Shown here one piece after another: positions 36,597-47,490 of a stretch of 64,000 bases of DNA. Each line of letters opens with the position of its first letter. The first letter of the stretch is position 1. The stretch comes from Lojkania enalia (taxonomy: Eukaryota; Ascomycota; Dothideomycetes; Pleosporales): positions 236,689-300,688 of the forward strand of contig ML986609.1 in NCBI GenBank assembly GCA_010094045.1, given 5' to 3'. The notes below the pieces were generated by a model that saw only the letters and a program-made list of their open reading frames with translations, had not been told where the DNA came from and ran no database searches. Made by a program: the position numbers and the translations under genes.

Positions 36597-37187
36597 GGTA
36601 TAGAGATATTAATGAGACCACTGCGCTCAGACAGATTAATTTGCATGGATTTGGATAAGCATATGTCTCTCAACACTCCGACCCTCTAACTAAATCCCAA
36701 CCCCTACCCCTCAAGCCCTTCAAATCCTATATCGTTACTCCAGCCCTCCCATCTTACAAGAATTGAGCCGGAAAGTCCCGCGCGCACGCCAAAATAAGTA
36801 TATCCCCACCTTCAACTTTTAACGAAGCCATCGCGGAACTTTATTTTAATACTTCGACTGCACGTCATCGTAATAGGTCCGCCGGCTACATATTTAACAT
36901 TGAGAAGCCAAAGGTTAGAGAGAAGGCTTGGCCTGAACAGAAGTGGATACATATACATTACACCCATCTATCTACAAAGAATATATACAACAAGACAAGA
37001 CACCCCACAGCATCTACAATACATCACCACATCCATTTCTTTTCTTGCAACGCCATCTTCATCACCATCAAACCCCCATCCCCAATTGAGCGAAGAGTAA
37101 GAACCCAGATATCAAATGCCCAAATGCCCAAATGCCTACAACCCATCAAGACACTTCTCATAAAATCCCTCCTACCACCTCTTCCTT
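36597..37187. other. Intergenic region between convergent genes, 591 bp
   Basis: Lies between the ends of a plus-strand and a minus-strand gene, so it should contain both 3' UTRs and polyadenylation sites. AT-rich patches (ATATACATTACACC, TATATACAAC) occur near 36,950-36,990. No credible gene. Confidence 0.5.
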
Positions 37188-38768
37188 TTAGAACTCCCCA
37201 CCCCCACCCCCCAAAGCTGCAGCTCCCCAAATGCCAACCAAGCCCCAGAACCCTATTCTCCAGCCTCTCCAAAGCCCATGCAAGCCCTGGCCCTTCCTCA
37301 CCCTCGTCCTGGCCGCAAATCCCGCTCGCCCACCAATACCAGCATTCGGCGCCGATGAACTAGGCTGCATGACGTTGATTCCCTCCTCCCTAACCACAAA
37401 CCACATAGTTCCCAAGACACCTTTATACGGGCCCGGCTCCACAATCGTTTTAAAGCTACGCACACTCATGTCCTCGCCTTCCATGCCGTATACGCCCTTC
37501 TTTCCGCCATTCCTGCTCTGGAAAGTGTCTGCCAGGCGCTGATTCTCGTGTTCCTGAAGAACAGCCACCTGACCGCGTCGTAGGACAGTTTCGAGGGGGA
37601 GTCTGAAGAAGAGTTCGACAGTTGAGGAGAGGAATGTTGAGACGGAGTAGAGCGACGGGGTGATGACAGGATCTATTGAAAAGGTGGAGCGGAGGACGAG
37701 GGGGGTAGACGAGGAGATTAAGGTTGGGAGTGTGGAGTGGAAGAGGGTTACTGGGAGGAGGCTTGTTGGGAGGGAGAGGGAGGGGAGTAAAGAGAGGCTC
37801 GGATATATTGTTCGAGGCGGTGCGGAGGTGGGTGTGACTATTAGTCTCGTTCGTACTAGGTCAAGGGGGGAGAGGGCAATTGCAGCAATTGCAGAAGCGG
37901 CGACAGCCACAGAGAGAGAGAGAAGCGGCGAGGGGCTGTCGATGATGTCCAGCCCACCAATCCCGCTTGCCGAGCTGCCCACTTGTCCTGGGTCGGGCAC
38001 ATTGAGGAGGGCGGAGAGAAGGGAGCGGATCCAAGACTCGGAGGTTTTGAGCAGGAAGTTGTAGACGAATGTTACGTTTGTGCCTTTCCAGACGCCCCAG
38101 GCGGATTCTTTCTGCCAGAGCTGTGATATTACTTCGAGTAGGGAGTCTGATCTCCGCAGTTCGAGCCTTCGAGGAGCCAACGGCGGTGCTTGTGTGGGCG
38201 TGGATGAGTTTGAGCGCGAGGGAGCATGGCGGCGGGGGCGGCATTCAGGGGAGGGAGAGGGAACGGGCGGGGAGGTCGGGGAGAATGGCGGGTTATTTAG
38301 TCGTGGTGTAGCGGAGGTGAAGTAGCCGGGCGAGTCGTCGTCGGACTCGTCCGATGGATAGTCCTCGAACTTGCCGCTAGCAAACGAGTTCGGTCTGCTC
38401 CTGTATGTGTCGCTGTGTAGGTCGAGCCCCGGCGGTCCCTGGGCGCTCGCCTGATGGACCTGCAGTATCGTTTTTGCAACCTCAAAGGGTTGTGCGAGCA
38501 GCACCGATGTATAGTTCCATAGAGCCTGGTCTACCAGTCTCTTCGCATGGTCGGCGACGCCGGGCGAGCTGTCTGGGAAATACGAGTCGTAGTCGAGGTC
38601 GGAGAGTATATCGCGTGCCTGGCTGCCAAAGCTCGGCTTCGGCGTGCGGGAGGAGCTGTAGGACGGTGCGCTGGGTGTGTGGTTGTTGGAGGCCTCGGGC
38701 GGGAGGCCAATCGAAGGCGGGATGTAGTAGGGTCGCAGTGGGTTTGGGGCGTCGCGCGAGGTCGCCAT
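37188..38768 (-). CDS. UGO1: UGO1-like mitochondrial outer-membrane fusion protein
   Basis: A modified mitochondrial carrier protein, 526 residues from the ATG at 38,768 (reading MATSRDAPNP). In yeast, Ugo1 sits in the outer membrane and links Fzo1 and Mgm1 during mitochondrial fusion. Three degenerate carrier signatures (Px[DE]xx[KR]) are visible: PFEVAK at 94-99, PLDLVR at 301-306 and PLETVLR at 391-397. Hydrophobic segments surround them. A long polar Ser/Pro-rich insert at about 110-210, with an acidic SDESDDDSPGY stretch, separates the first two. The frame is also open upstream to 38,921, but that extension is low-complexity and 38,768 has purine at -3 and G at +4. The identification rests on motifs and overall plan. 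Confidence 0.8.
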   Translation of the reverse strand: MATSRDAPNPLRPYYIPPSIGLPPEASNNHTPSAPSYSSSRTPKPSFGSQARDILSDLDYDSYFPDSSPGVADHAKRLVDQALWNYTSVLLAQPFEVAKTILQVHQASAQGPPGLDLHSDTYRSRPNSFASGKFEDYPSDESDDDSPGYFTSATPRLNNPPFSPTSPPVPSPSPECRPRRHAPSRSNSSTPTQAPPLAPRRLELRRSDSLLEVISQLWQKESAWGVWKGTNVTFVYNFLLKTSESWIRSLLSALLNVPDPGQVGSSASGIGGLDIIDSPSPLLSLSVAVAASAIAAIALSPLDLVRTRLIVTPTSAPPRTIYPSLSLLPSLSLPTSLLPVTLFHSTLPTLISSSTPLVLRSTFSIDPVITPSLYSVSTFLSSTVELFFRLPLETVLRRGQVAVLQEHENQRLADTFQSRNGGKKGVYGMEGEDMSVRSFKTIVEPGPYKGVLGTMWFVVREEGINVMQPSSSAPNAGIGGRAGFAARTRVRKGQGLHGLWRGWRIGFWGLVGIWGAAALGGGGGEF

Positions 38769-39067
38769 TGCTATAGAGAGGGAATAGGAGGCGGCGTTGT
38801 TGTGGGCTTGGGTTTGGTGGTGTCGAGACGTGCTCGCCCATGGATTTTCCTGACGTTGATCCCGGCCGGAGCCAGGGAGTGGTGTGGCGCGCATGTGTGG
38901 CGCGCAAGGGTGTGGCGGCACCGCGGGGCGGCTTGAGCGTCGTACAGTGTTCCTCGAGGCGGAACATTTCGGCGCGCGATGTTCCTCTACCTGGGTTCAC
39001 GGCAGCGGACTAGCGCACACAGCGAGACTTGCCCTTATTTCCTTGCTATTATTTAAAGGAGAGCTCC
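38769..39067. promoter_or_regulatory. Shared divergent promoter region of UGO1 and the ferredoxin gene
   Basis: 299 bp between two divergent start codons, so it must hold both promoters and 5' UTRs. It is GC-rich with several GGCGCGC/GCGCGC patches near 38,885-38,980. No clear TATA box for UGO1. A TATTTAAA at about 39,048 is too close to the ferredoxin ATG to be its TATA element. Co-regulation is possible since both proteins are mitochondrial. Confidence 0.5.
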
Positions 39068-39767
39068 ATGGCGGGCGGCGCATCTCCACAGCGGGCGCTC
39101 TGTCGCGTCGTAGCAGGAGCATCTTTTTCTCAATCTACGCCGCTCGGAAGAGCTTCATCAGCGCGGATACGTCGATGCCACTTGACCAATTGTGCGACAT
39201 TCACCACGACGACCTCCAGTTCAACGAGATGGAAAGGATCGCGCATATTACAGTCGGATAGGCGCCTCCAATATTCCTCCCCGACCGCATCCATCCCAAC
39301 CCGAAGAAAATTCTCCTCCACACCAGTCTCGCAGCATGGCGATCTCACACCTCCGAAACCGGGCGAAGAGTGCGACACAGTCCATCACCGTATGCTTTGA
39401 TCCAGCGCTAATCAACTATAGGCGTAAAATAACCTTCATAGACCAAAAAGGCGATCAACATACGTACGAGGTTGCAGACGGCGACAACCTCCTTGACATT
39501 GCACAACATTACGGCCTCGAGATGGAAGGAGCGTGTGGGGGCTCCTGTGCCTGCTCAACCTGCCATGTGATCGTCGAGTCGGACCATTACGATAAGATGG
39601 AGGAGCCAGATGACGATGAGAACGATATGCTGGATCTGGCGTTTGGCTTAACGGAGACCAGTAGGTTAGGGTGTCAGATAAAGATGAGGGAGGATTTGGA
39701 TGGGTTGGTCGTCAAACTACCGAGCATGACGCGGAATCTACAAGCTAGGGATTTTGAGAATAAATGA
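39068..39767 (+). CDS. YAH1: Mitochondrial [2Fe-2S] ferredoxin (adrenodoxin/Yah1 type), two exons
   Basis: The electron carrier of the mitochondrial matrix, which serves iron-sulfur cluster assembly and heme A and coenzyme Q synthesis. Proposed CDS: 39,068-39,369 joined to 39,422-39,767, 215 residues. Residues 1 to about 80 form an Arg/Ser/Thr-rich presequence (ending RRKFSSTPVSQHG), typical of matrix targeting. The 2Fe-2S domain starts RKITFIDQKG. Cluster ligands are Cys139, Cys145, Cys148 (ACGGSCACSTC) and Cys185 (RLGCQI). The C-terminal block LVVKLPSMTRNLQ is diagnostic of the adrenodoxin class. Intron 39,370-39,421 (GTGCGA...CTATAG, branch CTAAT) joins PKPGEE to RKITF in frame. It is convergent with RRP15. 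ATG 39,068 is the first good start. Confidence 0.9.
39370..39421 (+). other. Ferredoxin intron, 52 bp
   Basis: Donor GTGCGA, branch CTAAT at about 39,408-39,412, acceptor CTATAG, phase 2. Splicing joins the presequence exon to the ferredoxin domain exactly at the expected PKPGEE/KITF boundary. The later donor GTATGC looks better by consensus but gives the wrong frame. Confidence 0.8.
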
Positions 39768-40004
39768 TATCCTTAAAAAAGGTGGGGGAGACATTGGATA
39801 CGAGTTGTATCCTAGTGAGGATGCTAAACAACGTGTGGAAATATATTGTACTATATGGGACAATCTCCACAGACAGCACGGCGACAGACGGGAGTCATAG
39901 CTATTCCCGGCGCACATCATATAGAAGGGCATACCATGTAGGATATCATAACGCTGTGCTTTTCTACCCACAAACCAAAAAATCCCAGGTCAGACATATT
40001 AAAG

Positions 40005-40883
40005 CTATGTCCCTACACTCCCTTCCTTGTTTTTCCCACCGCCTGTAATCATGTCCAAAAACCCTTGCTTGCTCATCTCCTTGACTTTGTCCTCCCTAGC
40101 CTTCATGCCCACCACACCCTGTTGCCGAGCCTCCTTCTCTGCCTGCTCCGCCTTCACTTGTGCCGCACGTACAGCGTTGAATAGCTTAACGACACCCTTT
40201 TGCGCCATTCGTTTGAGCTTCTTCTCCTCGGCTACAATGTCCGCGGTGCTAACGTCCGACTTATCCAAGCCCAGCACGTCCTTAACGCGGCCCTTCTCCT
40301 GCTCAGCTTTCTTCTCTGCTAGTAGTGCCTTCTGCGCCTTGAGCGTCAGCTTGTGGTCCGACAGCGCCTTGTTTGTTTCTTGTGCGGATTTTGACCGGGA
40401 AAGGATAGGCTCTGAGCGCTTCTGAGACGTTAACTTTGAATTGAGGATTTTGGATATCGAGGTCGCGAAGGCTTCGGGGTCGTTTCGCTTGCGTGTTTTG
40501 CGGGGGATGTTTGTGGATGTCTCTGATATCGTTGATTCTTCCGAGGCATCCGAATTGTCTGCGTCGTTCTCGTCCTGTTCGGATTCGTCCTCTTCCTCGT
40601 TTGTGGCATCGGCTTGGTCTACAGGAGCCTTCGGGGAGACTTTCTTCGTTGCAATTTTTGCACTAGATTTTGGTTTTGATTTTATCGCCTGTGGTGCTTC
40701 TTCATCGCTACTCTTTCGATTTACGGGCGCAAAGTCCTGGGGAGCATCGATAGCGCCTCCTTCGACTTCTTCTTCGCTCGAGCTATGGTATTCGCGTTGT
40801 CGTTTGATCTTCTTCTGCTTCCTAGGTAGCTTCCCCCGCATGCCGTCTTCGGTCCATCGTCGCTTCAGGGTTGTAGAATGCAT
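40005..40883 (-). CDS. RRP15: Ribosomal RNA-processing protein 15 (RRP15)
   Basis: A nucleolar factor of 292 residues. Yeast Rrp15 belongs to pre-60S particles and is needed to process 27S pre-rRNA. The N-terminal 130 residues are low-complexity and charged: a basic stretch (RKQKKIKRQR, 21-30) that could be a nuclear localisation signal, then acidic runs (NEEEDESEQDENDADN, 95-110). The Rrp15 domain covers about residues 137-278, with FATSISKILNSKL at its start, MAQKGVVKLFNAVRAAQ at 226-242 and SKQGFLDMI at 271-279. No intron is needed. ATG at 40,883 has A at -3. It diverges from SRP54. Confidence 0.9.
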   Translation of the reverse strand: MHSTTLKRRWTEDGMRGKLPRKQKKIKRQREYHSSSEEEVEGGAIDAPQDFAPVNRKSSDEEAPQAIKSKPKSSAKIATKKVSPKAPVDQADATNEEEDESEQDENDADNSDASEESTISETSTNIPRKTRKRNDPEAFATSISKILNSKLTSQKRSEPILSRSKSAQETNKALSDHKLTLKAQKALLAEKKAEQEKGRVKDVLGLDKSDVSTADIVAEEKKLKRMAQKGVVKLFNAVRAAQVKAEQAEKEARQQGVVGMKAREDKVKEMSKQGFLDMITGGGKNKEGSVGT

Positions 40884-41094
40884 TGTACAGTATGGTTGTT
40901 GCGACTGCAGTTCATGAAATTCAAGAAATCAAAGACCCCGAAAAAGTTCAACATCGGTGCTCAATCCGCCGACGCCAAGATTTCCGCCCCACCCTAATTC
41001 TACATCCCCACACAACGCCGTCTAAGTGCCATCATTAACCTCATCTCCACTCCTACAGGCAAACACCCCAAATAATACGCTCAGAACCGCTGCC
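40884..41094. promoter_or_regulatory. Shared divergent promoter region of RRP15 and SRP54
   Basis: 211 bp between the two start codons. It holds both 5' UTRs and core promoters. A branch-site-like ATTAAC and acceptor-like CTCCTACAG occur at about 41,034-41,059, so SRP54 might have a 5' UTR intron, but I cannot place a good donor. Both genes serve protein-synthesis machinery, so joint control is plausible. Confidence 0.5.
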
Positions 41095-42675
41095 ATGGTT
41101 CTCCAAGATCTCGGCCGGCGCATCAATGCCGCCGTCTCAGACCTCACCCGGTCGCCCAACCTCGACGAAAAGGCCTTCGATTCCATGGTCAAGGAAATCT
41201 CCAACGCCCTCGTCGAAGCCGACGTCAACGTAAAACTTGTCATGAGCCTACGTAACTCGATAAAACGCTCCGTAGACTTCAAACACATCGCACCGGGCGT
41301 CAACAAGAAGCGCATCATCCAGAAAGCCGTCTTCGATGAGCTTGTCAAGCTCGTTGATCCGCACGCCGAACCGTTTAAGCCGCGCAAATCAAAGCCGAAT
41401 GTTATCATGTTTGTCGGTCTGCAGGGGTCTGGGAAGACGACTAGCTGTACAAAATTAGCGAGGTGGTATTCGGCGAGAGGGTTCAAGGCGTGTTTGGTTT
41501 GTGCGGATACGTTCCGAGCGGGGGCGTTTGATCAGTTGAAGCAGAATGCTACGAAGGCGAAGATTCCGTATTATGGTAGCCACACACAGACGGATCCTGT
41601 GGTAGTCGCCCGGGAAGGCGTGGAGAAGTTCAAAAAGGAGAGATTCGAGATCATCATAGTGGATACGTCGGGCAGACATAGGCAGGAGAAAGATCTCTTC
41701 GACGAAATGGTTCAGATACAAGAGGCGGTGCGTCCAGACCAAACAATCATGGTTCTCGACGCGACGATCGGTCAAGCGGCTGAAGCACAGTCCCGTGCTT
41801 TCAAAGAAGCTGCAGATTTTGGCGCCATCATTATCACGAAAACCGACGGTGCGGCTGCAGGAGGTGGCGCTATTTCTGCCGTCGCGGCAACACATACACC
41901 CATCGTCTTCATTGGCACTGGAGAGCACATGCTCGACCTCGAACGCTTCAGCCCGCAACCCTTCGTCTCAAAACTACTCGGCATGGGCGATGTCGCCGGT
42001 CTAGTCGAGCATGTGCAATCACTCAAACTCGACCAAAAAGACACAATGAAGCACATCGCTTCCGGTATCTTCACAATAAAGGATCTGCGCGACCAACTAT
42101 CCAACATTATGAAAATGGGCCCTTTGTCCAAAATGGCAGGCATGATTCCGGGTCTAAGTAACATGATGGGCGGCATGGACGACGAAGAAGGCTCCGCGAA
42201 ATTAAAGCGTATGATTTACATTTGCGACAGTATGACGGAGAAGGAATTGGAGTCTGACGGCAAGCTTTTCGTCGAACAGCCTACCCGAATGACCCGTGTG
42301 GCGCAGGGCTCGGGAACCAGTGTCAGGGAGGTGGAGGAATTGCTTACCCAACATCGCATGATGGCGGGCATGGCAAAGAAAATGAAAGGTGGTATGGCAA
42401 ATATGCAGAAGGCTCAGGGCGCGATGGGAGGCGGGAATAAGCAACAGCAGCTTGCAGCTATGCAGAAGCGGATGCAGAGCATGGGTGGTGCGAATGCCAT
42501 GGGTGGAGGCATGCCGGATCTAGGCGCTATGATGAAGATGCTGGGTGGTGGAGGACGAGGTGGGGGTGGTATACCGGATATGAATGCACTTGGGGGGATG
42601 GGTGGTATGGACATGGCGAGTATGATGAAGATGATGGGCGGTGGCATGCCGGGTCAAGGCCGGGGGCGTCGGTAG
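41095..42675 (+). CDS. SRP54: Signal recognition particle 54 kDa GTPase
   Basis: The SRP subunit that binds signal peptides emerging from cytosolic ribosomes and docks with the SRP receptor at the ER; 526 residues. An N domain (about 1-90, [14 protein letters not shown]) precedes the G domain: P-loop GLQGSGKT at 108-115, [11 protein letters not shown] at 138-148, DTSGR at 190-194, TKTDG at 248-252 and GTGEH at 274-278. The M domain (about 320-430) binds signal peptide and SRP RNA; it includes IPGLSNMM and the [17 protein letters not shown] block. The tail is Gly/Met-rich with GGGGRGGGG, a common fungal extension. ATG 41,095 (GCCATGG) is chosen because family proteins begin there. [11 protein letters not shown] has Ala just after the G4 motif where His is frequent in fungi. 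Confidence 0.97.
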   Translation: MVLQDLGRRINAAVSDLTRSPNLDEKAFDSMVKEISNALVEADVNVKLVMSLRNSIKRSVDFKHIAPGVNKKRIIQKAVFDELVKLVDPHAEPFKPRKSKPNVIMFVGLQGSGKTTSCTKLARWYSARGFKACLVCADTFRAGAFDQLKQNATKAKIPYYGSHTQTDPVVVAREGVEKFKKERFEIIIVDTSGRHRQEKDLFDEMVQIQEAVRPDQTIMVLDATIGQAAEAQSRAFKEAADFGAIIITKTDGAAAGGGAISAVAATHTPIVFIGTGEHMLDLERFSPQPFVSKLLGMGDVAGLVEHVQSLKLDQKDTMKHIASGIFTIKDLRDQLSNIMKMGPLSKMAGMIPGLSNMMGGMDDEEGSAKLKRMIYICDSMTEKELESDGKLFVEQPTRMTRVAQGSGTSVREVEELLTQHRMMAGMAKKMKGGMANMQKAQGAMGGGNKQQQLAAMQKRMQSMGGANAMGGGMPDLGAMMKMLGGGGRGGGGIPDMNALGGMGGMDMASMMKMMGGGMPGQGRGRR

Positions 42676-44290
42676 TCCTAAGACATCAGGTAGAGGCGAG
42701 ATGAGAGGTATGCGGCTATATTAGTCGGCGTGGGTGGGTATTATGGACTACTTAGATTGCATAGCAATGGCGTTTTGGTCCTGATTGGATTGGATTGAAT
42801 TGGATTGGGATTCTTAGTTAGAAAAGATCAGTTGTAGGATAGCTGCAGGTATCAAAAGAACTATGAATATCTGAATTAATTGTTATGGAAGGGCTGTAGA
42901 ACCGCTAATGTGCATAGATCTCCATGTATGAGGCTATACCGCATATGGAGAGCATGTGACAGGGGATTGTAGAGCTTGAGTATTGATACTCAAATGTACT
43001 CTCTCCCCTTCGGCAGCAGATTGTAATTTGTACCTTTGGCGGCGGAATTCTTTCCATGAGATTGGTCATCAAACGAGAAATATGAGGCAAGAACAGAGTG
43101 TAGTCCGTAATTGCTTGATGTGCGGTGCGCGACATGAAGGAGTGGATATCGACGGCATTCCAGCATTCTAGATCGAAATGAAATCTTCTATTTGTTCAAC
43201 CTAGCTTTCCCCAATGCATTGCTCATCGTGGATGTCCTGTGGAAGTATACTGTCAATTATTCGGTAGCATTTATCCTGAAACCATCGGCAAACTGGCAAA
43301 ATATATAGCAAATAGGCGTGACACGAATACATTCAATTAACTCTAGCTGCTGTATATGATTATAACCTGAAAAAAACTACTCTCGAATGAGTGAGGGCAT
43401 GAAATTTAAGGGAGGAGACTAGAGATGCTACCTTTTCCCTAGGGCAACTATGAAATTGGCCATTTGCGCTTTAAGGAGTGTGCATCCTACAGTTGGGCAG
43501 ATTCACTGTATATGCTTGAAATACGGTAGCCGGCCCCGAGTTTAGAGCCTCATATCCATTCATTTCCCCAATGATCCGGTATTCACGAGCAGTTTGTAGG
43601 TCGGCAATCCTGGGCGGCTTTGGTACTCTATTCTCCCTGAGATTAGCGAGTCATCTCACTAGCCCTTCTTTCGTTAGTCACTGGTCAATTCGTGATTACC
43701 ACAGCCGTACTGAGTTTGAAGGCATTTAAAAATTCCTAATATAGAAATTGCTAGAATCAGGGTACTCCCGCAGCCGCATCCTCGAAGCACGTGGCAGTCA
43801 TCTGAGAATATAGTACCGTGCGTTGCCACAACAACGTTTATGACTCTCAGAGTCTAAAACAGAGTGAATAGCAGCACGCGAACGGGAAGTTAGACTAACA
43901 TAGGGGATTATGTGAACAATGATTGCTCCTTATCATTCTATTAGTAAGCCCCTTGCTATGAGTCCAAGCACACTAATAATTGCTCGGAAGCTTATCTACC
44001 CACCTTGCGGGGTCTTTTAGAAAAACCAGCAGTTTCAGTATCCCAATGCGATGCGCACCATTTTGAAGAGTAACTTATATCCGCAGTCATCTTTTCAGTT
44101 CTAATCCGACTCAATGATTCGGCTGTTGGGGTCATAATACCACATTTGGACGACTAGGCGTCGCGGGCGAAGGCAGAGCGCCATTTTGGAATACTGGGAA
44201 ATTGTTGAGCTGTAGCAGAGGAAGTGGGAGGAAGCATGTTGTTATTGCTTGCTTGGTGAAGCGCGCTCTCTAGAAGAACTATCTAAATAG
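42676..44290. other. Intergenic region at the right edge of the gene island, about 1.6 kb
   Basis: Starts with the SRP54 3' UTR. A short imperfect tandem of GATTG/ATTGG units lies at about 42,782-42,812. No open frame with domain, codon pattern or start context supports a gene, and no tRNA-like cloverleaf was seen. Composition is normal until about 44,280, then shifts abruptly to AT-rich. Confidence 0.6.
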
Positions 44291-45056
44291 AGCTAGTCCT
44301 AATCGGGACTAGTCTACAAACGCCGATGTTTGTAAGGTCTATCACCTCGATATCCACCCTCTAACACACCCCCTAGACTAAACGGAAATTATAGCATATA
44401 TCTATATAAATTACTTAATAGTAGCTCCTACTAGTACTAACTATAAGCGATTAATACTTCTCCTATACCTAGTTATTATAGAAATCGGCTATAAGTTTTA
44501 GTAGAAAGAAGTTTAATTAGACTATCTACTATTATATTAACTATTATAATATATTTAAGTTATAATTAATTAAAAGTTATTTACTCTTTAATCTAATAAT
44601 AGTAGATATTAATATATTTACTTTACTAGTAGTATTTTTTTTATTTAGTAAATTTAATAGCTAGTAAAATATTAATATTATAAAATTAGCTTCTATTTAA
44701 TTCTATACTATTTTATCTATTATATATAAACTTAAATTTTTAATATATATATATATAATCTAATATCTTATTTCTTTTTCTCTTTATTTAAATATTTTAA
44801 ACTATTATAATAATAGTATATTAGTTATTTATATAGTTTAATCTAATACTTATTTATCTAATATTAATAATCTAATATATATTATTATAATATTATATTT
44901 ATATTTTTAATTAAATATTAGAATCTAATTTAAATATATTTTTAAACGTTTATAATAATATTATATTAATCTAACTTAATTTTTAATATAATATTATATT
45001 AATCTAATTTAATTTTTAATATAATATTATTATATAAATTAATCTAATTTTTAATA
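44291..45056. other. Boundary hairpins and AT-rich low-complexity DNA
   Basis: Two adjacent inverted repeats mark the edge: CTAGTCC/GGACTAG (44,293-44,312) and ACAAAC/GTTTGT (44,316-44,333). Bases 44,370-45,056 are extremely AT-rich. From about 44,930 there is a loose tandem of TTTTTAATATAATATTA and TTAATCTAATTTAA units, continued on the other side of the Pogo-D insertion at 46,920-47,050. No gene. Confidence 0.6.
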
Positions 45057-46910
45057 ATATATTTTATAAGTAAATTACCTACTTAAGTAAGTTATCTACT
45101 TTATTAGCTATTTCTATATTTAGAGGTATATATTATAATAATACTTATAAGTATTATTATAATAATTTAATAGAGGATAAATATATTATTTATCTACTAT
45201 TATATAAGTTCTAGTATTATATCTAGACTTGCTATAGTAGTTATAATACTTTTAGTATAATATACCTACTTTTCTATACTTTCTACCTATATATACTTTA
45301 TCTTCTAACTATTTATCTACCTCCTTTTAAGTAGTTATTTTAGTAGCTTTAGCTTTAATAAAACTACTTTACTTTTATAGAACTTTTTTTAATTACTTTT
45401 TATACTATAATAGAGTTTTATTTACTTTTTAAAGCTAACTAATTTAATACTAAAATAGTATATATAAGTAAACTATTTATATAGTATTTTTAGTAAATAA
45501 ATTAAAAGAATTATTAATTATAGTAGATAAACTATTCTAATATCTAGTAATATAGTCTTAAATTAGTATTATTTAAGACTCTAATTTAATAGTATTAGTT
45601 AGTATTTTTAACTTCTAAAGGTAACTAGCTACTAATAATAGTAATAGAGTATAAAGTTTAATATTAAGCTTTAATAATACTATATTAAAATTATATAGTA
45701 TTAGACTAGTACTTTAAAAGCTTATATATATATTAGCCTTAATAATAGAGTACTAATATATTATATAAAAGATTAGTAGAAAGTTAAGTTTTATAATATA
45801 ATAGATACTAGCTTATATAAGCTTATTAATCTTATGCTTATATACTTTCTTTAATAGTAAGAAGTAGCTTATATCTAGAAGCTATAATAGATATAATAAA
45901 TATACTAATATATATAATAGAATAATATTCTTCTTTTTATAGAGTAGCTAAAATTTAGTAGATCTATAGCTCTTATAACTATTAATAACTAGTAGATAAT
46001 AAGTACCTACTATATATTATCTTATATACTAATTAAAATACTCTAGCTATTTAATTATAAACTTATTATTTATCTATCTACTATTATTTAGTATAATTAC
46101 TCTTTTAAATAGTATATTATTATTCTAATACTATATAGAGAGGTATTATTTACTAGTAAAGATAATAAATAGTAGGATAATATTACTATAAGTACTAATA
46201 GTCTAAATAACTATTATCTATTTATAATTATCTAGTTATAGTAATTTTAGTTAACTAGCTAATAGTTTAATACTAGTAACTATTTTACTAGTAGATATAA
46301 TATTTATTTAGAAACCTATCTTATTAAAATTATAAATATTATTATTAGTAATACTATACTTTACTTTAGTATTATATACTAAATTAAACTAATTACTAAT
46401 AACTTTAGAATTTTTATAGAAAGTTTTTTAATAGTTATATTTTTAATAGAAGTATATTTTAAGTTTAAAAATATAATTAATAAAGTTTATTAACTAGTTT
46501 TTACTAATCTAGTTTATAAAGCGAGCTCTAAGTAAATAGTTAACTATATCTTATATACTATTAATTATAGGAGGGTATTTATAAGATAATAGGTCTAGTA
46601 TATACTATATTATAGTTAATTCTTCTAGCTTTATAAGCTTTTTTAAATTGAGCTTATAATTATATTATAAAAGTTTACTAGTATATTAGTTTTTAAGCGT
46701 TATTTAAAAGATACTATAGGTAGCTATAGTATTTTATATACTCTAAATTTAATCTTAATTAATAGCTAAAATAGCTAATAATATCTAATCTTTTTAATAG
46801 ATTAATTAAGGTTAAGGTAGTTACTATATTATATTATAAGTAGATAGAATATAATTTCTTAGTAAAAGTAGGTAACTTATTTAGGTAAATAACTTATTTA
46901 TAAAATATAT
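45057..46910 (-). mobile_element. Pogo-D: full-length, heavily RIP-mutated copy
   Basis: 1,854 bp with inverted ends (ATATATTTTATAAGTAAATT and its complement) and TA at 45,055-45,056 and 46,911-46,912. On the minus strand near 46,300-46,345 the frame reads NIYNFNKIGF, with both acidic residues of the Fot1 DETGF block changed to Asn/Lys. It is the full-length counterpart of 21,024-22,529, and almost every C and G of that copy is T or A here. It is inserted in an AT-rich tandem repeat. Confidence 0.8.
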
Positions 46911-47490
46911 TATAATATTATTATATAATAATAACTAATTATACTAATATACCTATAATCTAATCTAATCTTTAATATAATACTACTATATAAATTAAAC
47001 TAATTTAACTTTTAATATAATATTATTATATAATAATAATAAATTATATTAATATACTTATAATATAGTTTAAATCTTCTAAATTTAGTTTAAATTTTAT
47101 AAATTCTTATTAAATTCTAGGAAATTTTTTAAAAGAAGTTAGAGTAGAAGTATAAATTAAAAAGCTATTATAAAAAGTATTCTAAAATATTATAAAATAG
47201 ACTATTAAAATAAGATAAGTAAAAATATATATTTTTAGTTTAAATAAAAATTAGAGTATAGATAAATAATAGAAGTTTAACTTTATTAAAAGATAATAAA
47301 TTAATAATATATAGTTTAATAAAAAAACTTTTATAAATAATATTTATAGAAGTAAAGTCTAAATAGAAACTAGAATTAGAGTAATAAACTAGAATTTTTC
47401 TACTCTTCTCTCCTTTTTATATTCTTATAGAAGTTTAATAATAGAAGAGAGGTATTATTATAAAATTAGCTTCTATTTAATTCTATACTA
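46911..47490. other. AT-rich repeat DNA between two DNA transposons
   Basis: The first 140 bp continue the tandem AT repeat interrupted by Pogo-D. The rest has no recognised domain. The 30-odd bases ending at 47,490 (through AAATTAGCTTCTATTTAATT) recur at about 44,675-44,710, so a repeat of unknown type is present twice. Confidence 0.5.

Noticed and set aside
36900..37100. Short open frame between the F-box-like gene and UGO1
   Set aside because: Low-complexity translation, no proper start, and it lies in a convergent 3' region.
38769..38921. N-terminal extension of UGO1 to the upstream in-frame ATG at 38,921
   Set aside because: The extra 51 residues are low-complexity and fall in the divergent promoter; the ATG at 38,768 has better context and fits the family start.
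39192..39430. Unspliced reading of the ferredoxin gene through its intron
   Set aside because: The upstream part is out of frame with the real presequence. The spliced model gives a mitochondrial presequence followed by the PKPGEE/KITF junction.
41026..41094. N-terminal extension of SRP54
   Set aside because: SRP54 proteins start MVLxDLGxRI, which is exactly ATG 41,095; upstream codons lack a good start and look like 5' UTR.
42983..43171. Short open frame of about 62 codons downstream of SRP54
   Set aside because: No ATG at its start, no domain, and composition like the surrounding non-coding DNA.
44400..47490. Extreme AT-richness as a centromere or replication origin
   Set aside because: Most of it is explained by RIP-mutated transposons and a loose AT tandem repeat; sequence alone gives no support for centromere function.
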